This document shows positions 28,774 to 39,536 of a DNA stretch of 64,000 bases, piece after piece. Numbering within the stretch: position 1 is the first letter of the stretch; every line of letters starts with the position of its first letter. This DNA is from Jannaschia formosa (GTDB lineage Bacteria; Pseudomonadota; Alphaproteobacteria; Rhodobacterales; Rhodobacteraceae). The notes under the pieces were generated by a model. It searched no databases, was not told where the DNA came from, and worked only from the letters and a program-made list of their open reading frames with translations. Both the position numbers and the translations under genes were made by a program. The stretch covers positions 480,877 through 544,876 of the forward strand of contig NZ_QPLJ01000001.1 in the NCBI RefSeq assembly GCF_003340555.1. The letters are read 5' to 3'.

Positions 28774-30123
28774 ATGCCCACAGCCCTGATCGTTCTCGCC
28801 GCCGGCCAGGGAAGCCGGATGCAGTCGGACCGGCCCAAGGTGCTGCACGAGGTGGCCCACGCCCCGCTGCTGGTCCACGCCCTGACCGCCGGAGCGGCCG
28901 TTGCGCCCGACCGGGTCGTCGTCGTCGCAGGCCATGGCGGCGACGCGGTGGAGACCGTTGCGCGCAACCATGACGAGGACGTCGTCGTCGTCCGGCAGGA
29001 GGAGCAGCTCGGCACCGGCCACGCCGTCCTGCAGGCGCGCGCGGCGCTGGCGGGATTCTCGGGCGACGTCATCGTCCTCTATGGCGACACGCCCTTCATC
29101 AGGCCCGAGACGCTGGAAGCCATGCTGGCCGCGCGCGCCGAGGGCGCCGACGTGGTCGTGCTGGGCTTCGAGGCCGCCGATCCGGGCCGCTACGGACGCC
29201 TGATCGCGACCGGCGACCGGCTGGAGCGGATCGTGGAGGCCAAGGACGCGACGCCCGAGGAACTGGCCGTCCGGCTCTGCAATTCCGGCGTGCTGGCGGC
29301 GGATGCGGAAACGCTCTTCGCGCTGCTCGACCAGGTCGGCAACGACAACGCAGCGAAGGAATACTACCTGACCGACGTGCCGGGCCTCGCACGCGCGGGG
29401 CGCATGTCGGCCCGGATCGTCACCTGCCCCGAGGCGGAGACGATGGGCGTCAACACCCGCGCCGACCTCGCCGCCGCCGAGGCTGCCTTCCAGGCGCGCG
29501 CCCGGGCCGGGGCGCTGGAGGACGGCGTCACGCTAATCGCGCCGGAGACGGTCTTCCTAGCCCTCGACACGGTCATCGGGCGCGACGCCGTGGTCGAGCC
29601 GCATGTCGTCTTCGGTCCCGGCGTCACCGTCGAGAGCGGGGCGACGATCCGCGCCTTCTCGCACCTCGAGGGATGCCACGTCTCCGAGGGCTGCGTCGTC
29701 GGGCCCTATGCCCGCCTGCGCCCGGGGGCGGAGCTGGACCGGAACGCCAAGGTCGGCAACTTCGTCGAGGTGAAGTCTGCGCAGGTCGCCGAAGGCGCCA
29801 AGATCAACCACCTGAGCTATGTCGGCGACGCCACCATCGGCCCGCGCGCCAATATCGGGGCGGGCACGATCACCTGCAACTACGACGGGGTGTTCAAGCA
29901 CCGGACCGAGATCGGCGCGGACGCCTTCATCGGCTCGAACACGGCGCTGGTCGCGCCGGTGCGGGTCGGGGTAGGTGCTATGACCGGCTCGGGTTCGGTG
30001 GTGACGATGGACGTGCCGGACGGCGACCTGGCGCTTGGGCGAGCCAAGCAGGTGAACAAGCCCGGGCTCGCCGCCCGGCTGATGGCGAAACTGAAGGCCG
30101 AGAAGGCCCGGAGGACGCAATAG
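28774..30123 (+). CDS. glmU: Bifunctional UDP-N-acetylglucosamine pyrophosphorylase / glucosamine-1-P N-acetyltransferase
   Basis: A 449-residue bifunctional enzyme that acetylates glucosamine-1-P and then makes UDP-GlcNAc for peptidoglycan and LPS. The N-terminal uridyltransferase motif LAAGQGSRMQSDRPKVLH occupies residues 8-25. The C-terminal left-handed beta-helix acetyltransferase contains NFVEVKSAQVAEGAKINHLSYVGD-type repeats and IGAGTITCNYDG. The stop codon abuts the glmS ATG, so the two enzymes of the pathway are co-translated. Confidence 0.97.
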   Translation: MPTALIVLAAGQGSRMQSDRPKVLHEVAHAPLLVHALTAGAAVAPDRVVVVAGHGGDAVETVARNHDEDVVVVRQEEQLGTGHAVLQARAALAGFSGDVIVLYGDTPFIRPETLEAMLAARAEGADVVVLGFEAADPGRYGRLIATGDRLERIVEAKDATPEELAVRLCNSGVLAADAETLFALLDQVGNDNAAKEYYLTDVPGLARAGRMSARIVTCPEAETMGVNTRADLAAAEAAFQARARAGALEDGVTLIAPETVFLALDTVIGRDAVVEPHVVFGPGVTVESGATIRAFSHLEGCHVSEGCVVGPYARLRPGAELDRNAKVGNFVEVKSAQVAEGAKINHLSYVGDATIGPRANIGAGTITCNYDGVFKHRTEIGADAFIGSNTALVAPVRVGVGAMTGSGSVVTMDVPDGDLALGRAKQVNKPGLAARLMAKLKAEKARRTQ

Positions 30124-31929
30124 ATGTGTGGGATCATCGGCATATTGGGCGACCACCAGGCCGCGCCTATCTTGGTCGACGCGCTGCGGCGGCTGGAATA
30201 TCGCGGCTACGACAGCGCCGGGATCGCAACCGTGGCGGACGGACGACTGGACCGGCGCCGCGCCGTGGGCAAACTCGTCAACCTCGCTGACCTGCTGGTC
30301 GAGCAGCCGCTGCGCGGGCAGGCGGGGATCGGGCACACCCGCTGGGCCACCCATGGCGGGCCCTCGGTCGCCAACGCCCACCCGCACCGCGCGGGGCGCG
30401 TCGCGGTCGTCCATAACGGGATCATCGAGAACTTCCGTGCCCTGCGCGGCGAGCTTGGCGGCCCGTGGGAGAGCGAGACGGACACCGAGACCGTGGTCCG
30501 GCTGTGCGAAACGTACCTGGACCAGGGGCTTGGCCCGAAGGATGCCGCCTTCGCCACCGTCGATCGGCTGGAAGGGGCCTATGCGCTCTGCTTCCTGTTC
30601 GACGGGGAGGAGGACCTGCTGATCGCGGCGCGTGCGGGTTCGCCGCTCGCCGTGGGGCATGGCGAGGGCGAGATGTTCGTCGGCTCGGACGCCATCGCGC
30701 TGGGGCCGCTGACGGACCGGCTGACCTACCTGCAGGAGGGCGACCGCGCCGTGGTGACGCGTGCCGGGGCCCGGTTCTTCGACGCCGAGGGCAACCAGAC
30801 CCATCGCGAGATGACCCGCATCCGCGTCGACGCCGCGCGGATCGAGAAGGCCGGCCACCGGCACTTCATGGCCAAGGAAATTCACGAGCAGCCGCAGACG
30901 CTTGCGGATGTCCTGGCGCTCTATCTCGACGGCGACCGGGTCGCGCCGCCGCTCGACTACGACTGGGACGCGACGGACCGCGTGCAGATGGTCGCCTGCG
31001 GGACGGCGCAGATCGCCTGTGCGGTCGCGAAATACTGGTTCGAGCAGCTGGCCCGCCTGCCCGTCGAGGTCGATATCGCCTCGGAGTACCGCTATCGCGA
31101 GGGGCCCGTCGGGGCGGAGACCACGGCCCTCTTCGTCAGCCAGTCGGGCGAGACGGCGGATACCTTGGCCGCGTTGCGCTATGCCAAGGGAAAGGCGAGG
31201 AGAATCCTGTCGGTGGTGAACGTCCCCGAAAGCTCCATCGCGCGGGAATCGGATCTCGCCTTCCCGATCCGGGCGGGGGTCGAGATCGGGGTGGCCTCGA
31301 CCAAGGCCTTCGTCAACCAGCTCACGGTGCTGCTGGCACTGGCGGTCCGGGCGGGCGTGGCCCGCGGCACCATCGACGCCGCGCGCGAGGCGGAGCTGGT
31401 GGCCGCCCTGCGCGCCCTGCCCGGCCTCGTGAGCCAGGCGCTGGCCATCGAGCCGCGCTGCGAGGCGCTGGCGATGCGGCTGGCCGAGGCGACCGACATC
31501 CTGTTCCTCGGCCGCGGCACGATGTATCCGATGGCCCAGGAAGGCGCGCTGAAGCTGAAGGAAATCAGTTATATCCACGCCGAGGCCTATGCCAGCGGGG
31601 AACTCAAGCATGGCCCGATCGCGCTGGTCGACCGCACCCTGCCCGTCGTCGTCTTCGCACCGATGGACGCGGTCTTCGACAAGACCGTGTCGAACATGCA
31701 GGAGGTCATGGCCCGCGAGGGCAAGGTCCTGCTGGTGACGGATTCCAGGGGGGCCGAAGCCGCGTCCCATGGCGTCTGGGAGGTGCTGGTGCTGCCGCGG
31801 ATCGACCCGGTTCTCGCGCCGATCCTCTATGCGGTTCCGGCGCAGTTGCTGGCCTATCACACGGCGGTCCACAAGGGGACGGATGTGGACCAGCCGCGCA
31901 ATCTGGCGAAGTCGGTGACGGTGGAATGA
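30124..31929 (+). CDS. glmS: Glutamine-fructose-6-phosphate aminotransferase
   Basis: A 601-residue enzyme that makes glucosamine-6-P from fructose-6-P and glutamine. The N-terminal glutaminase has the catalytic C2 (MCGIIGILG) and HTRWATHGGPS. The two SIS sugar-isomerase domains follow, with SQSGETADTLAALR and GRGTMYPMAQEGALKLKEISY. The ATG directly follows the glmU stop, leaving no leader, so no glmS ribozyme is possible here. The C-terminus DQPRNLAKSVTVE is typical. Confidence 0.98.
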   Translation: MCGIIGILGDHQAAPILVDALRRLEYRGYDSAGIATVADGRLDRRRAVGKLVNLADLLVEQPLRGQAGIGHTRWATHGGPSVANAHPHRAGRVAVVHNGIIENFRALRGELGGPWESETDTETVVRLCETYLDQGLGPKDAAFATVDRLEGAYALCFLFDGEEDLLIAARAGSPLAVGHGEGEMFVGSDAIALGPLTDRLTYLQEGDRAVVTRAGARFFDAEGNQTHREMTRIRVDAARIEKAGHRHFMAKEIHEQPQTLADVLALYLDGDRVAPPLDYDWDATDRVQMVACGTAQIACAVAKYWFEQLARLPVEVDIASEYRYREGPVGAETTALFVSQSGETADTLAALRYAKGKARRILSVVNVPESSIARESDLAFPIRAGVEIGVASTKAFVNQLTVLLALAVRAGVARGTIDAAREAELVAALRALPGLVSQALAIEPRCEALAMRLAEATDILFLGRGTMYPMAQEGALKLKEISYIHAEAYASGELKHGPIALVDRTLPVVVFAPMDAVFDKTVSNMQEVMAREGKVLLVTDSRGAEAASHGVWEVLVLPRIDPVLAPILYAVPAQLLAYHTAVHKGTDVDQPRNLAKSVTVE

Positions 31930-31978
31930 GGGGGTGATCCATGGGTGACCAGCGGGTGATCCGCGTCGGACGTCGCGG

Positions 31979-32602
31979 ATGACGCCCGAGGACGTGCTTT
32001 CGCGCCTGCGCGACGCGGGCGACCCGGAGCGCGCCGCCAGGGCCCGCGCCGCGAACCGCACCGAGCGGGAGGCCTGGGGCGTGGCGCCCGAGGTCCTGCG
32101 CGCGCTGTCGGACGAGATCCGCGAAGCGACGAGCGTCGACAGGCGCGTGCTGCTGGCGGATGCGTTCTGGCGGGCGGAGGTGCTGGATGCGCGGCTGCTG
32201 GCGCTGCGGCTGCTGACGCAGGCGCGGATGCGGCCCGATCACGGGGCCTGGGACCTGCTGTCGCGCTGGGTCTACCGCTTCGATTGCCGCGCGCTGGCCG
32301 ACGCGGGAGCGGCGGCGCTGGGGCGGCGGCTGGCGGCGGAGCCGGAGCGGCTGGCGGTGCTGGAGGATTGGGCCGCCGCGTCGAACGTCTGGACCCGGCG
32401 CAGTGTCTTCGCGGCGACGACCGGCTTCGCCAGGACGCGGCATCCGTCCGAGGCGGACGCCGCGGCGCGCGAGCGGGTGCTGGCCTTGGCGGGTGCGATG
32501 GCAGAGGACAGCCGCCCCGTCATCCGGCAGGCGATCGACGGCTGGGTCGCCGCGCTGGCGAAGCACGATCCGGAGCGGGCGGCTCAGGTCGCGCGGCGAT
32601 AG
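31979..32602 (+). CDS. AlkD-like DNA alkylation repair (HEAT-repeat) protein
   Basis: A 207-residue helical protein with the repeat pattern of the AlkD/DNA alkylation repair family (helical HEAT-like repeats; segments [34 protein letters not shown] and [18 protein letters not shown]). AlkD proteins remove alkylated bases, but key residues were not checked, and related proteins can be non-catalytic. It starts 50 bp after glmS. Its 3' end overlaps the convergent DUF2189 gene by 19 bp. Confidence 0.75.
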   Translation: MTPEDVLSRLRDAGDPERAARARAANRTEREAWGVAPEVLRALSDEIREATSVDRRVLLADAFWRAEVLDARLLALRLLTQARMRPDHGAWDLLSRWVYRFDCRALADAGAAALGRRLAAEPERLAVLEDWAAASNVWTRRSVFAATTGFARTRHPSEADAAARERVLALAGAMAEDSRPVIRQAIDGWVAALAKHDPERAAQVARR

Positions 32603-33372
32603 AGATGCCAGCTGGCATGGCCCAGCACCGGCATGACCACGAGAAGGCCGAGGAAGGCCGGGATCATCGCCACCAGCGTCGCGACGGCGATCAGCGCGGC
32701 CCAGGCCAGCATCGTCGCGAGGTTGGCGCGGGTGACGGCGAGGCTGCGCATCATCGCGGTGACGAAGTCGATCTCCCGGTCGAGCAGCATCGGCAGGCCG
32801 ATCACGGTCAGCGCGAAGAGCAGGAAGGCGATGGCCCCGCCGAGGACAAGCTGCGTCAGCACCATCGCGAGCCCCGCGCCGGATGTATAGGCTGCGAGAT
32901 CCGTCGGCGGGCCCAGCAGCGCGGTCGGCCCCATGAACAGCGCGAAGATCATGTGCGACAGGAACGACCAGAAGAGCAGGTAGATCAGGATCATCGCGCC
33001 GATCCAGGGCATCTGGCGGTTGCGCTCGTTCCAGACCACGCCGAGGATCGCGGCCCAGCTCAGCGGCTGCCCGGCCTCCAGCCTGCGCGAGACCTCGTAG
33101 AGACCGACGGCGAGGAAGGGCGCGGCCAGCGGGAAGCCGAGGCACATCGCCAGCGTCCAGGTCAGCGGGCCGGCGCCGAGCCCGGTCAGGACCAGCCCGC
33201 CCAGCACATAGGCCGAGGCGAAGAACAGCCCGAAGAGCGGCGCGCGCGCGAAGTCCCGCGCGCCGTCGCGCAGGCTGGCAGTCAGGTCCGGGAGACGGAG
33301 GCCGGCCGGGACCGGCGCGGGTCCCGCGCGGGTGCCGGTGTGATCCGGATCAAGGGTTTCGCCGCCCGTCAT
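32584..33372 (-). CDS. DUF2189 integral membrane protein
   Basis: A 262-residue protein with about six membrane spans in paired clusters. The [33 protein letters not shown]-like start and the central Arg/Glu-rich loop before [13 protein letters not shown] match the DUF2189 family. Transport activity is not established for the family. Its 3' end overlaps the AlkD-like gene by 19 bp on the opposite strand; the overlap is natural because both stops are clear. Confidence 0.85.
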   Translation of the reverse strand: MTGGETLDPDHTGTRAGPAPVPAGLRLPDLTASLRDGARDFARAPLFGLFFASAYVLGGLVLTGLGAGPLTWTLAMCLGFPLAAPFLAVGLYEVSRRLEAGQPLSWAAILGVVWNERNRQMPWIGAMILIYLLFWSFLSHMIFALFMGPTALLGPPTDLAAYTSGAGLAMVLTQLVLGGAIAFLLFALTVIGLPMLLDREIDFVTAMMRSLAVTRANLATMLAWAALIAVATLVAMIPAFLGLLVVMPVLGHASWHLYRRAT

Positions 33373-33439
33373 CTCGACAGCCCCCGTTCGATGTCTCTAA
33401 CCTTGGCGTCATCTGAACCGCTGCAGGGGGTGTCCGTCA

Positions 33440-33898
33440 ATGCCGATGCCGTGGACCTACCGGCATGCCTCGCGCGAGTGGCGCGCGATCCTGGACGATG
33501 CGAAGGAGCGGATGTCCCTTTCGTCCGACAACATGGCCTATACGGCCATCGACGCCGTCTTCCAGGTCTTCCGGCGGCGCCTGACCGCGCCGCAGGGGCT
33601 GGACTTCGCCACCGTCCTGCCCTGCGTGCCGCGCGCGATCTTCGTCGCGGGCTGGGACGTGAGCGCGCCGCCTGTTCCCTTCGCCCCGCGGGCGGAGCTG
33701 ATCGCCGAGGTGCGGCGCGTCCGCGTGAACCACAACCTGACGCCCGAGACCGCCATCGAAGCGACGGCCTGGGCGATCCGGCGGTCCACCAACCGACGCG
33801 ACTTCGAGCGGGTGCTGGCGCGGCTGCCGGCGGAGGCGGCGGCGTTCTGGCATGTCGAGGTGGACGACCCGGCGGAGCTGGAGCAGCGGATCGTCTGA
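33440..33898 (+). CDS. DUF2267-type protein
   Basis: A 152-residue soluble protein with a helical core (WRAILDDAKERMSLSSDNMAYTAIDAVFQVFRRR) and a C-terminal half with VRRVRVNHNLTPETAIEATAWAIRRST, the layout of DUF2267 domain proteins. Function is unknown for the family. It is divergent from the DUF2189 gene with a 67-bp gap and lies upstream of lysC with a 104-bp gap, so it is probably a separate transcription unit. Confidence 0.75.
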   Translation: MPMPWTYRHASREWRAILDDAKERMSLSSDNMAYTAIDAVFQVFRRRLTAPQGLDFATVLPCVPRAIFVAGWDVSAPPVPFAPRAELIAEVRRVRVNHNLTPETAIEATAWAIRRSTNRRDFERVLARLPAEAAAFWHVEVDDPAELEQRIV

Positions 33899-34002
33899 CT
33901 GCGGCCCGATCGCCGCGTCGGCGCGGCGCGGTGCCGGGCGATCTTGCCCCTGCGGCGCGGCTCCGCTAACGGGCGCCGGACCGATCGACGCCGGAGGCCG
34001 CG

Positions 34003-35238
34003 ATGCCGCGACTCGTCATGAAATTCGGCGGGACCTCCGTCGCCAATCTCGACCGCATCCGGCGGGTCGCGAAACGCGTCGGGCTGGAGGTCGCGAAGGG
34101 CTACGACGTGATCGTCGTCGTCTCGGCGATGTCGGGCAAGACCAACGAGCTGGTCGGCTGGGTGCGGGAGACCTCGCCCTTCTACGACGCGCGCGAATAC
34201 GACGCCGTCGTCAGCTCGGGCGAGAACGTGACCGCGGGCCTGCTGGCGCTGGTGCTGCAGGAGAACGGGATCGACGCGCGGTCCTGGCAGGGCTGGCAGG
34301 TGCCGGTGAAGACGTCGTCGGCGCATGGCTCGGCCCGGATCACCGACATCCCGACCGCGAATTTCGACGACCGTTTCACACGCGGCATGAAGGTCGCCGT
34401 CGTCGCGGGGTTCCAGGGAATAAGCGCCGAGGGCCGGATCACCACGCTGGGGCGCGGCGGGTCGGACACCACCGCCGTCGCCTTCGCCGCCGCCCACAAG
34501 GCCGAGCGCTGCGACATCTACACCGACGTGGACGGGGTCTACACGACCGACCCGCGGATCGTGCGCAAGGCGCGCAAGCTGGACCGCATCGCCTTCGAGG
34601 AGATGCTGGAGTTGGCCTCGCTGGGGGCCAAGGTGCTGCAGACCCGCTCGGTCGAGCTTGCCATGCGCTACAAGGTGAAGCTGCGGGTGCTGTCGAGCTT
34701 CGAGGAACCGTCGGACACGGCCGGGACGCTGGTCTGCGACGAGGAGGACATCATGGAATCGAACGTGGTCGCCGGGGTCGCCTTCGTGCGCGACGAGGCG
34801 AAGATGACCCTGGTCAGCGTGGCCGACCGCCCGGGCGTGTCGGCGGCGATCTTTGGGCCGCTGGCCGAGGCGGGGGTGAACGTGGACATGATCGTCCAGA
34901 ACATCGCCGAGGACGGGCGCACCGACATGACCTTCTCCCTGCCGGTCGACCAGGTCGCCCGCGCCGAGAAGGCGGTGCAGACGGCCCGGGCGGCGGGCAC
35001 GATCAACTTCCACGACCTGATCGCGGACGAGGGCGTGTCGAAGGTCTCGGTCGTGGGGATCGGGATGCGGTCCCATGCGGGCGTCGCGGCGCGGATGTTC
35101 AAGGCGCTTTCCGACGAGGGCATCAACATCAAGGTCATCACCACCTCGGAGATCAAGATCAGCGTGCTGATCGACCGGAAATACATGGAGCTGGCGGTGC
35201 AGACCCTGCACGACGCCTTCGGGCTGGAGCGCGCCTGA
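34003..35238 (+). CDS. lysC: Aspartate kinase
   Basis: A 411-residue enzyme that phosphorylates aspartate, the entry step to lysine, threonine and methionine. The kinase domain has MKFGGTSV (K7 onward), the ATP-site VVVSAMSGKTNEL and GRGGSDTTAVA. Two ACT domains follow (roughly 265-400), where allosteric lysine/threonine inhibition acts in this family. Length is normal for a monofunctional kinase. It stands alone. Confidence 0.97.
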   Translation: MPRLVMKFGGTSVANLDRIRRVAKRVGLEVAKGYDVIVVVSAMSGKTNELVGWVRETSPFYDAREYDAVVSSGENVTAGLLALVLQENGIDARSWQGWQVPVKTSSAHGSARITDIPTANFDDRFTRGMKVAVVAGFQGISAEGRITTLGRGGSDTTAVAFAAAHKAERCDIYTDVDGVYTTDPRIVRKARKLDRIAFEEMLELASLGAKVLQTRSVELAMRYKVKLRVLSSFEEPSDTAGTLVCDEEDIMESNVVAGVAFVRDEAKMTLVSVADRPGVSAAIFGPLAEAGVNVDMIVQNIAEDGRTDMTFSLPVDQVARAEKAVQTARAAGTINFHDLIADEGVSKVSVVGIGMRSHAGVAARMFKALSDEGINIKVITTSEIKISVLIDRKYMELAVQTLHDAFGLERA

Positions 35239-35350
35239 CCGCAGGCGCGCCTCCGCTCATGTGACATTTGCATCGAGGCTGGGGGCGTCTGCCCCGGTGT
35301 CGCCGCAATCCGTCCACATTGCGGCACGAATCGCGGGGAATCGTGACGGC

Positions 35351-35479
35351 ATGATGCCGAACGTCTCTCCTGTCTGGATCGTCGCCATCCTCGCCCTGGC
35401 GCTGGCCGCCCTCGGAGTCGAGCGGCCCCGCCCGATGGTGGCCGATCTCGACCTGCCCGAGCGGGCCGCTTCGGACTGA
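35351..35479 (+). CDS. Possible small membrane peptide after lysC
   Basis: A 42-codon frame starting at the double ATG at 35351 (MMPNVSPVWIVAILALALAAL), with one predicted membrane span at residues 8-23 and a charged tail. There is no convincing ribosome site and no recognised family. It fills part of the 320-bp gap between lysC and the end of betA, in which nothing else was seen. Listed as a candidate only. Confidence 0.3.
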   Translation: MMPNVSPVWIVAILALALAALGVERPRPMVADLDLPERAASD

Positions 35480-35560
35480 CCGTGCCAAGGCGCTCCCCCG
35501 GTGGCATTCCGGGCGACGCCAAAGGGGACTCTCGGTCGAGCCGTGCGGTCCTCGGGTCCC

Positions 35561-37219
35561 TCAGCGCTGCGCCGTTCGCCAGTTCGGGTGGATCCAGGGC
35601 TGCGCGTTCGAGGGGGCGAGCGGGGGGCGGCCGAGGATGTGGTCGGCGGCCTTCTCGCCGACCATGATCGAGGGCGCGTTGAGGTTGCCGTTGGTGATCC
35701 GCGGGAAGATCGAGCTGTCGGCGAGGCGCAGGCCCTCGACGCCAATCACCCGGCACTGCGGGTCCACGACCGCGAGCGGGTCGTCGCGGCGGCCCATGCG
35801 GGCGGTGCCGCAGGGGTGGTAGGCGCTTTCGGCGTGGTCGCGGATGAAGGCGTCGAGCGCCTCGTCCGACTGCGCCGCCGCGCCGGGCTGAATCTCGTGC
35901 CCGCGATAGGGATCGAAGGCGGGCTGGCCGACGATCTCGCGCGCGAGCCGGATCGCCGCGCGGAAGTCTCGCCAGTCGCTGTCATGGCTCATGTAGTTGA
36001 AGCGGATCGATGGCGGGGCCTCGGGATCGGCGGAGGCGAGGCGGACCGTGCCCCGGCTTTCGGAGCGCATCGGGCCGGTATGGACCTGGAAGCCGTGGCC
36101 CTCGGCCGCGGCCCGGCCGTCGTAGCGCACGGCGATCGGCAGGAAGTGGAACTGCACGTCCGGGTAGTCGATGCCCGCGCGGGAGCGGACGAAGCCGCAG
36201 CTCTCGAACTGGTTTGACGCGCCCGGACCCGTCCGCGTGAACAGCCAGCGCGCGCCGACATAGCCCTTGCCGAACAGGTTCCAGTAGCGGAACAGGCTGA
36301 CCGGCCGGGTCGCGGCCCATTGGACATAGACCTCCAGATGGTCCTGAAGGTTGCCGCCCACGCCGGGCCGGTCGGCGACGAGGTCGATGCCGTGCTCGGC
36401 CAGATGGGCGGCGGGGCCGATGCCCGACAGCATCAGGAGCTTCGGCGAGTTGATGGCCGAGGCGGCGAGGATCACCTCCGTGCCCGCCTCGACGGTTTCG
36501 ACGCGGCCGCCGCGCGCGATCTCGACCCCGGTGGCGCGGCCGTCACGGATGACGACGCGGCGGACGAAGGCGCGCAGGAGCTTGCAGTTGGGGCGCTTCA
36601 GCGCGGGCCGCAGATAGGCGTTCGCGGCAGACCAGCGGCGGCCGCCCTTCACCGTCATCTCGAACGGGCCGACGCCTTCCTGCCGTTCGCCGTTGTAGTC
36701 GTCCGTCCGGCCGAAGCCCGCCTGTTCCCCGGCCTCGACGAAGGCCCGCACGAGCGGGTTGTCGCGCCGCCCGCGCGAGACGTGGAGCGGGCCGTCGGCG
36801 CCGCGCCAGGACGGGTCGCCGCCATGGCCGCAATCGTCCCAGCACTCCATCCGCTTGAAGTAGGGCAGCACGTCCGCATAGGCCCAGCCGTCGGCGCCCT
36901 GCTCGGCCCAATGGTCGAAATCCCTCGCATGGCCGCGGACATAGACCATGCCGTTGATGCTGGACGATCCGCCGATCACCTTGCCGCGCGGGCAGGCGAG
37001 GCGGCGGTCGTTCAGGTTCGGCTCGGGCTCGGAGCGGTAGCCCCAGTCATAGCGCGGCATGTTCATCGGGTAGGACAGCGCGCCGGGCATCTGGATGAAG
37101 GGACCCGCGTCGCTTCCGCCGTGTTCCAGCACGAGGACGGACTTCCCCGCCTCGGCCAGCCGGTAGGCGATGGCGCAACCGGCGGAGCCGGCGCCGACGA
37201 CGACGTAGTCGGCGCGCAT
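35561..37219 (-). CDS. betA: Choline dehydrogenase
   Basis: A 552-residue GMC-family flavoenzyme that oxidises choline to betaine aldehyde, feeding electrons to the respiratory chain. It has the FAD Rossmann motif [17 protein letters not shown] (6-22), [14 protein letters not shown], the active-site H468 in [10 protein letters not shown], and [17 protein letters not shown] with Asn at the second active-site position (residues 510-514) as in BetA. The ATG overlaps the betB stop by one codon position. Last gene of the betIBA operon. Confidence 0.94.
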   Translation of the reverse strand: MRADYVVVGAGSAGCAIAYRLAEAGKSVLVLEHGGSDAGPFIQMPGALSYPMNMPRYDWGYRSEPEPNLNDRRLACPRGKVIGGSSSINGMVYVRGHARDFDHWAEQGADGWAYADVLPYFKRMECWDDCGHGGDPSWRGADGPLHVSRGRRDNPLVRAFVEAGEQAGFGRTDDYNGERQEGVGPFEMTVKGGRRWSAANAYLRPALKRPNCKLLRAFVRRVVIRDGRATGVEIARGGRVETVEAGTEVILAASAINSPKLLMLSGIGPAAHLAEHGIDLVADRPGVGGNLQDHLEVYVQWAATRPVSLFRYWNLFGKGYVGARWLFTRTGPGASNQFESCGFVRSRAGIDYPDVQFHFLPIAVRYDGRAAAEGHGFQVHTGPMRSESRGTVRLASADPEAPPSIRFNYMSHDSDWRDFRAAIRLAREIVGQPAFDPYRGHEIQPGAAAQSDEALDAFIRDHAESAYHPCGTARMGRRDDPLAVVDPQCRVIGVEGLRLADSSIFPRITNGNLNAPSIMVGEKAADHILGRPPLAPSNAQPWIHPNWRTAQR

Positions 37220-38670
37220 CAATAGGCCGCCTCGACCCGGCCCATGCCGACATAGACCGACTGCACCTCTGTGAAGTGGTCCAGCGCGACGCGCGCGTTC
37301 TCTCGCCCGATGCCGGAGGCCCCGGAGCCGCCGAAGGGCAGGCCCGCCGGGGTGAGGTTGTACTGGTTGATCCAGCAGGTCCCCGCCTTCAGCTGCGCCA
37401 CGACGCGGTGCGCGCGGGCCAGGTCGCGGGTGAAGACGCCCGCCGACAGGCCGAAGGGGGTGTCGTTGGCGCGGGCGACGACCTCCTCCTCGCTGTCGAA
37501 GGAGAGGACGGACATGACGGGGCCGAAGATCTCCTCGCGTACGCAGGCCATGTCGTCCTTCAGGTCGGCCAGCACCGTGGGCTCGATCCAGAAGCCGTCG
37601 CGGTCCATCCGGGCCCCGCCCGTGACGGTGCGCGCGCCCTCGGCGCGGGCACGGTCGAGATGGCCGAGGACGATCCGCATCTGCGCCTCGGTGGTCATCG
37701 GCCCGTAATTCGTCGCCTCGTCCAGCGGGTCGCCGGGGCGCAGACCCGCCAGCCGTTCGGTCAGGCGCGACAGGAAGGCGTCGTGCAGGGCCGCCTGCAC
37801 GAAGACCCGCGTCCCGTTGGAGCAGACCTGCCCAGAGGAATAGAAATTGCCGTTGATCGCGCCGGAGACGGCGTCCTCGAGCGCGGCATCGTCGAAGACG
37901 ATCAGGGGCGACTTGCCGCCGAGCTCCATCGTGACCTGCTTCATCCCGGCAGCGGCAGCGGCATAGACGCGCCGGCCGGTCGGCACCGAGCCCGTAAGCG
38001 AGACCTTCGCCACCCTCGGGTCGGCGGTCAGCGCGGCACCCACCTCCCCTGCCCCCTGCACCACGTTGAAGAGCCCGGCGGGCAGGCCCGCCTCGACCAG
38101 GATCTCGGCGATCCTCGGGGCGCAGAGCGGCGTCGTCTCGGAGGGCTTGAAGACCATCGCGCAGCCCACGGCGAGCGCGGGGGCGGCCTTCCAGCAGGCG
38201 ATCTGCGTGGGGTAGTTCCAGGCGCCGATGCCGACGCAGACGCCCAGCGGGCGGCGCAGCGTATAGGCCCAGTCGGCGCCGAAGCGCAGCGTCTCGCCGC
38301 GCAGGTCGGCGGCAAGCCCGCCGAAATATTCGAGCGCATCGGCGCCCGAGGCGGCGTCGGCGACAAGCGTCTCCTGCAGGGGCTTGCCGGTGTCGAGCGT
38401 CTCCAGCTCCGACAGCTCCCGGTTGCGGGCGCGGATCAGGTCGGCGGCGCGGCGCAGGACGCGGCCGCGCTCGACCGGGTCGGTGGCGGCCCAGGCCGCC
38501 TGCGCGCGGGTGGCGGAGGCGAGGGCGCACTCGATCACGGCGGGGGTCGCGGCATGGACGCGCGCGATGGTCTCGCCGGTGGCGGGATAGATCACCGGGA
38601 TCGCCGTCCCGGCCTCGTCTTCCAGCCAGGCACCGTCGACGAAATGGCTGGCCTCGGGCTGGACGTTCAT
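37219..38670 (-). CDS. betB: Betaine aldehyde dehydrogenase
   Basis: A 483-residue NAD(P)-dependent aldehyde dehydrogenase making glycine betaine, the osmoprotectant. It shows the general base E249 in TMELGGKSP, the nucleophile C283 in SGQVCSNGT and the NAD-site VFKPSETTP. The start [15 protein letters not shown] gives the usual length. It lies between betI and betA, overlapping both slightly, so the three genes form one operon. Confidence 0.95.
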   Translation of the reverse strand: MNVQPEASHFVDGAWLEDEAGTAIPVIYPATGETIARVHAATPAVIECALASATRAQAAWAATDPVERGRVLRRAADLIRARNRELSELETLDTGKPLQETLVADAASGADALEYFGGLAADLRGETLRFGADWAYTLRRPLGVCVGIGAWNYPTQIACWKAAPALAVGCAMVFKPSETTPLCAPRIAEILVEAGLPAGLFNVVQGAGEVGAALTADPRVAKVSLTGSVPTGRRVYAAAAAGMKQVTMELGGKSPLIVFDDAALEDAVSGAINGNFYSSGQVCSNGTRVFVQAALHDAFLSRLTERLAGLRPGDPLDEATNYGPMTTEAQMRIVLGHLDRARAEGARTVTGGARMDRDGFWIEPTVLADLKDDMACVREEIFGPVMSVLSFDSEEEVVARANDTPFGLSAGVFTRDLARAHRVVAQLKAGTCWINQYNLTPAGLPFGGSGASGIGRENARVALDHFTEVQSVYVGMGRVEAAY

Positions 38671-39257
38671 CGCGGGATCTCCGGGCGCGTGGTTAGAAGG
38701 GTGTCGAGCGCCTGCTCGACGCGGGCGGCGAGACGGGCGCCGTCGGCGGGACCGTCGCGCAGCGCCTCGCGGATGTAGTGGCCGTCGATCAGCGCGGCGG
38801 CGGTCTCGGCCAGGTCCTCCGGCCGGTCGGTCAGCGGGCGCAGCGCGGCGAGCAGGTTCGAGCGCAGCCGCCCGCGATAGACCCGCAGCAGGCGCCGGGC
38901 CTCGCCGCCTTCCTGGGCCGAGACGTAGAAGGCGAGCCAGGCGGCCACGGCGTCGCGGCGGAAGCCCTCGGGCGCGAAGCAGGCGCGGATCACGGCGCTC
39001 AGCCGGGCGCGGGGGGTGTGCGCCTCGGCCCGCTCGCGCGCATGGGCGGCGTCGAGCTCGCGCAGCAGGTGGCGCAGGGCGGCGGCGAGGATACGGTCCT
39101 TGGAACCGAAATAGTGATGCGCGAGGGCCGAGGACATGCCCGCCCGCCGCGCGATCGAGCCGACCGTGACGTCGAGCGACCCGCGCGCGCCGATCTCGGC
39201 GATCGTCGCATCCACCAGCGCCGCGCGGCGCGGCGCCTCCATTCCGAGCTTGGGCAT
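38667..39257 (-). CDS. betI: Transcriptional repressor BetI (TetR family)
   Basis: A 196-residue TetR-family protein. The helix-turn-helix is in [32 protein letters not shown], diagnostic of BetI-type regulators that release DNA when choline is present. The ATG at 39257 was chosen because an AGGAGG site sits just upstream; a longer frame opening at 39311 would run through the palindromic operator. It overlaps betB by four bases. Confidence 0.93.
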   Translation of the reverse strand: MPKLGMEAPRRAALVDATIAEIGARGSLDVTVGSIARRAGMSSALAHHYFGSKDRILAAALRHLLRELDAAHARERAEAHTPRARLSAVIRACFAPEGFRRDAVAAWLAFYVSAQEGGEARRLLRVYRGRLRSNLLAALRPLTDRPEDLAETAAALIDGHYIREALRDGPADGARLAARVEQALDTLLTTRPEIPR

Positions 39258-39294
39258 GCCGCCTCCTGATGCGTACGGGCGCGTCATGGCGGTT

Positions 39295-39312
39295 ATTGAC
39301 TGAGCAGTCAAT
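39295..39312. promoter_or_regulatory. BetI operator, perfect 8+8 palindrome
   Basis: The sequence ATTGACTG-AG-CAGTCAAT is a perfect inverted repeat of eight-base arms with a two-base centre, 38 bp upstream of the betI start. BetI regulates its own operon in other bacteria through a palindrome of this kind. Placement and symmetry make it the likely self-regulatory operator of betIBA. Confidence 0.8.
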
Positions 39313-39536
39313 CAAGAACCGCTGGCTTGCCTGGTGGCTGGGGGCTAGGCGGCGAGATCACCCAATCCGGGGCGGAGAGCCGCCGGAAGCAGGAACAGCG
39401 CATGGGTTCCTGCCGACTGGCCCTGTTGCACGAGGCCCTCGGCTAACGCTTGGCCGGAAGGGGAAAAGTCCGGCCTTCAAGGCCTTTACGCACATGGCCC
39501 CGCATCCGGAAAAACCGAAGCTGGAATGTCCGGAAA
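39313..39536. other. Intergenic stretch downstream of the asparaginase-like gene
   Basis: About 220 bp between the betI operator and the hairpin at 39537. No plausible gene was seen on either strand. It should hold the promoter of betIBA and perhaps the end of the asparaginase-like transcript. Confidence 0.4.

Noticed and set aside
30061-30200. glmS ribozyme upstream of glmS
   Set aside because: The glmS start directly follows the glmU stop, so there is no leader for a ribozyme.
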